7,376 nt of DNA from Pseudomonadales bacterium (GTDB taxonomy: Bacteria > Pseudomonadota > Gammaproteobacteria > Steroidobacterales > Steroidobacteraceae): positions 1 to 7,376 of the forward strand of contig JAGRJB010000329.1 of NCBI GenBank assembly GCA_020442965.1, read 5' to 3'. A model generated the notes under the pieces. The model worked only from the letters and a program-made list of their open reading frames with translations. It had not been told where the DNA came from and did not search any database. Each line of letters begins with the position of its first letter. Position 1 is the first letter of the stretch. The position numbers and the translations under genes are program-made. Below are positions 6,372 through 7,376 of this stretch, piece after piece.

Positions 6372-7091
6372 ATGCAGATCGAAGTTGTGGATTTCGTCGC
6401 TGGCGCAAAGAAGGCTCGCGGCGTCGCGATCGTCATCGACGTTTTTCGCGCCTGTACGGTTGCCGCGACGGCCATTGCGCGTGGCGCTGCGGCCGTCGTA
6501 CCAGTTGCTGCGGTTGAGACCGCGCGGACCTTACGTGACCGTCATCCGGATTGGCTGTTGGTGGGCGAGCGGTACGCTCGCAAACTAACTGGATTCGACG
6601 CCGGAAACTCGCCGACCGAGCTCGCGGCGCTGGATCTCACCGATCGCACGATCATTCACACGACCCACGCGGGCACGCAGGGTCTCACGGCGGCGGCGTT
6701 CAACGCCGTCGCGGTTTTCACGGGTGCATTCGTCAATGTCTCGGCCACCGTGCGTGCCGTGCGCGCTCGAACACCGGCGCTTGTGACGATCGTTCGCATG
6801 GGGCGCGAGGCGACTGAGCGGTCCGCTGAGGACGACCTCTGCGCCGAGTGGTTAGTGCACATGCTGGAGCACGACAACGCACGCGTGCCCTCGAGTGCTG
6901 AAATTGCCACAGACTTGCGCACTTGTCCCGCAGCGCAAAAATTCTTCGATTCCGCGGCCGACTGGGCACCGGAGGCGGACTTTACGGCTTGTACTACCGT
7001 CGTCGCGTACGACTTTGCCCTGCGTCTGACTAGCCCTGAAGAGGGTAGTTCCGCGGCGTCAGAGCCTGACATTGGCGTTTTGCGGCGCTGA
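6372..7091 (+). CDS. comB: ComB-family 2-phosphosulfolactate phosphatase homologue
   Basis: The family's founding enzyme hydrolyses (2R)-phospho-3-sulfolactate to sulfolactate with Mg2+ in archaeal coenzyme M synthesis. Homologues are also found in bacteria not known to make coenzyme M, where the role is unclear. 239 residues, close to the usual length. Family motifs are in order: VIDVFRACT at 21-29, GER at 65-67, GFDAGNSP at 74-81, HTTHAGTQG at 96-104 (in place of the commoner TTNGT form), GREA at 144-147, and AEDDLCAEWL at 152-161. There is no signal peptide, so it should be cytoplasmic. The ATG at 6372 is the first in frame and gives the normal N-terminus, but its ribosome binding site is weak. 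It is followed 16 bases later by a HIT-family gene on the same strand, probably in one operon. The family assignment is strong; the substrate in this organism is not established. Confidence 0.9.
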   Translation: MQIEVVDFVAGAKKARGVAIVIDVFRACTVAATAIARGAAAVVPVAAVETARTLRDRHPDWLLVGERYARKLTGFDAGNSPTELAALDLTDRTIIHTTHAGTQGLTAAAFNAVAVFTGAFVNVSATVRAVRARTPALVTIVRMGREATERSAEDDLCAEWLVHMLEHDNARVPSSAEIATDLRTCPAAQKFFDSAADWAPEADFTACTTVVAYDFALRLTSPEEGSSAASEPDIGVLRR

Positions 7092-7107
7092 GCGCGAGAA
7101 TAAGCCG

Positions 7108-7376
7108 ATGAAAGCGCAAGATATGGAAGTCGAAACGGAAATTCACAAGAAGGTCGCGGCGGCACGCGATGGACGCGACCCCGCTGTCATTGCACGACTC
7201 GGTTCAGGCTGGGCGCTGTTTGGGCAACAACAATTCGTGCGCGGCTACTGCCTGTTGCTGCCCGATCCAGTGGTGCCGCAACTCAACGACCTCACGGCGG
7301 AGGCCCGCGGCCACTACCTACAGGACATGGTGCGTCTGGGCGATGCGGTGCTGCGCGCAACCGGTGCAGCGCGAAT
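7108..7376 (+). CDS. HIT-family protein, 3' end cut off by the window edge
   Basis: Start of a histidine-triad protein. Members are usually nucleotide hydrolases or transferases acting on dinucleoside polyphosphates or nucleoside phosphoramidates. 89 complete codons are visible and the frame is open to the last base. The visible part fits the HIT N-terminal half: GWALFGQQQFVRGYCLLLPD, then PVVPQLNDLTAEAR and a helix DMVRLGDAVLRATGA. The catalytic His-x-His-x-His triad would lie beyond the window, so activity cannot be confirmed. The ATG at 7108 is taken as the start; an in-frame ATG at 7123 is an alternative, and neither has a strong ribosome binding site. It is 16 bases downstream of comB, which suggests co-transcription. 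The length of the missing part is unknown. Confidence 0.8.
   Translation, partial: MKAQDMEVETEIHKKVAAARDGRDPAVIARLGSGWALFGQQQFVRGYCLLLPDPVVPQLNDLTAEARGHYLQDMVRLGDAVLRATGAAR

Noticed and set aside
6676..6720. CGGCGTT-C-AACGCCG palindrome within comB
   Set aside because: It lies inside a conserved coding region rich in Ala codons and is explained by codon composition.

Overview
The window reads as chromosomal DNA of a high-GC Pseudomonadota bacterium, most likely a gammaproteobacterium. The grounds are a DeaD-type RNA helicase, a YcbB/LdtD-type L,D-transpeptidase with a Sec signal peptide, and a proteobacterial-style HIT protein. No rRNA, tRNA, CRISPR array, transposase or integrase is visible. 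The taxonomic guess is inference only.

Layout. Positions 1-1026 (+) hold the 3' part of a bacterial cytochrome P450 whose N-terminus lies upstream of the window. Positions 1027 to about 2341 are a gene-poor accessory stretch. It contains a 24-codon ORF with a strong Shine-Dalgarno, an integron attC-like folded recombination site (about 1313-1360) ending in a perfect GTTRRRY core, and two small unrecognised membrane proteins (1377-1619 and 1792-2073). A weaker attC-like element lies between those two (about 1708-1776). A 268-base tail (2074-2341) has no convincing gene. Together this looks like a small, possibly decaying cassette remnant without its integrase.

From 2342 onward the content is housekeeping. 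deaD (2342-4066, -) is divergent from a membrane-targeted single-domain cupin (4184-4621, +). The cupin converges on a large periplasmic L,D-transpeptidase (4637-6331, -). That gene is divergent across only 40 bp from a ComB-family 2-phosphosulfolactate phosphatase homologue (6372-7091, +), followed 16 bp later by the start of a HIT-family protein that leaves the window at 7376.

How the genes relate. deaD acts in RNA/ribosome remodelling and the L,D-transpeptidase in peptidoglycan cross-linking. comB and the HIT gene are probably co-transcribed, but their joint role is unknown. The strands alternate, so most genes are their own transcription units. The least explained part of the window is 1027-2341, between the P450 and deaD.
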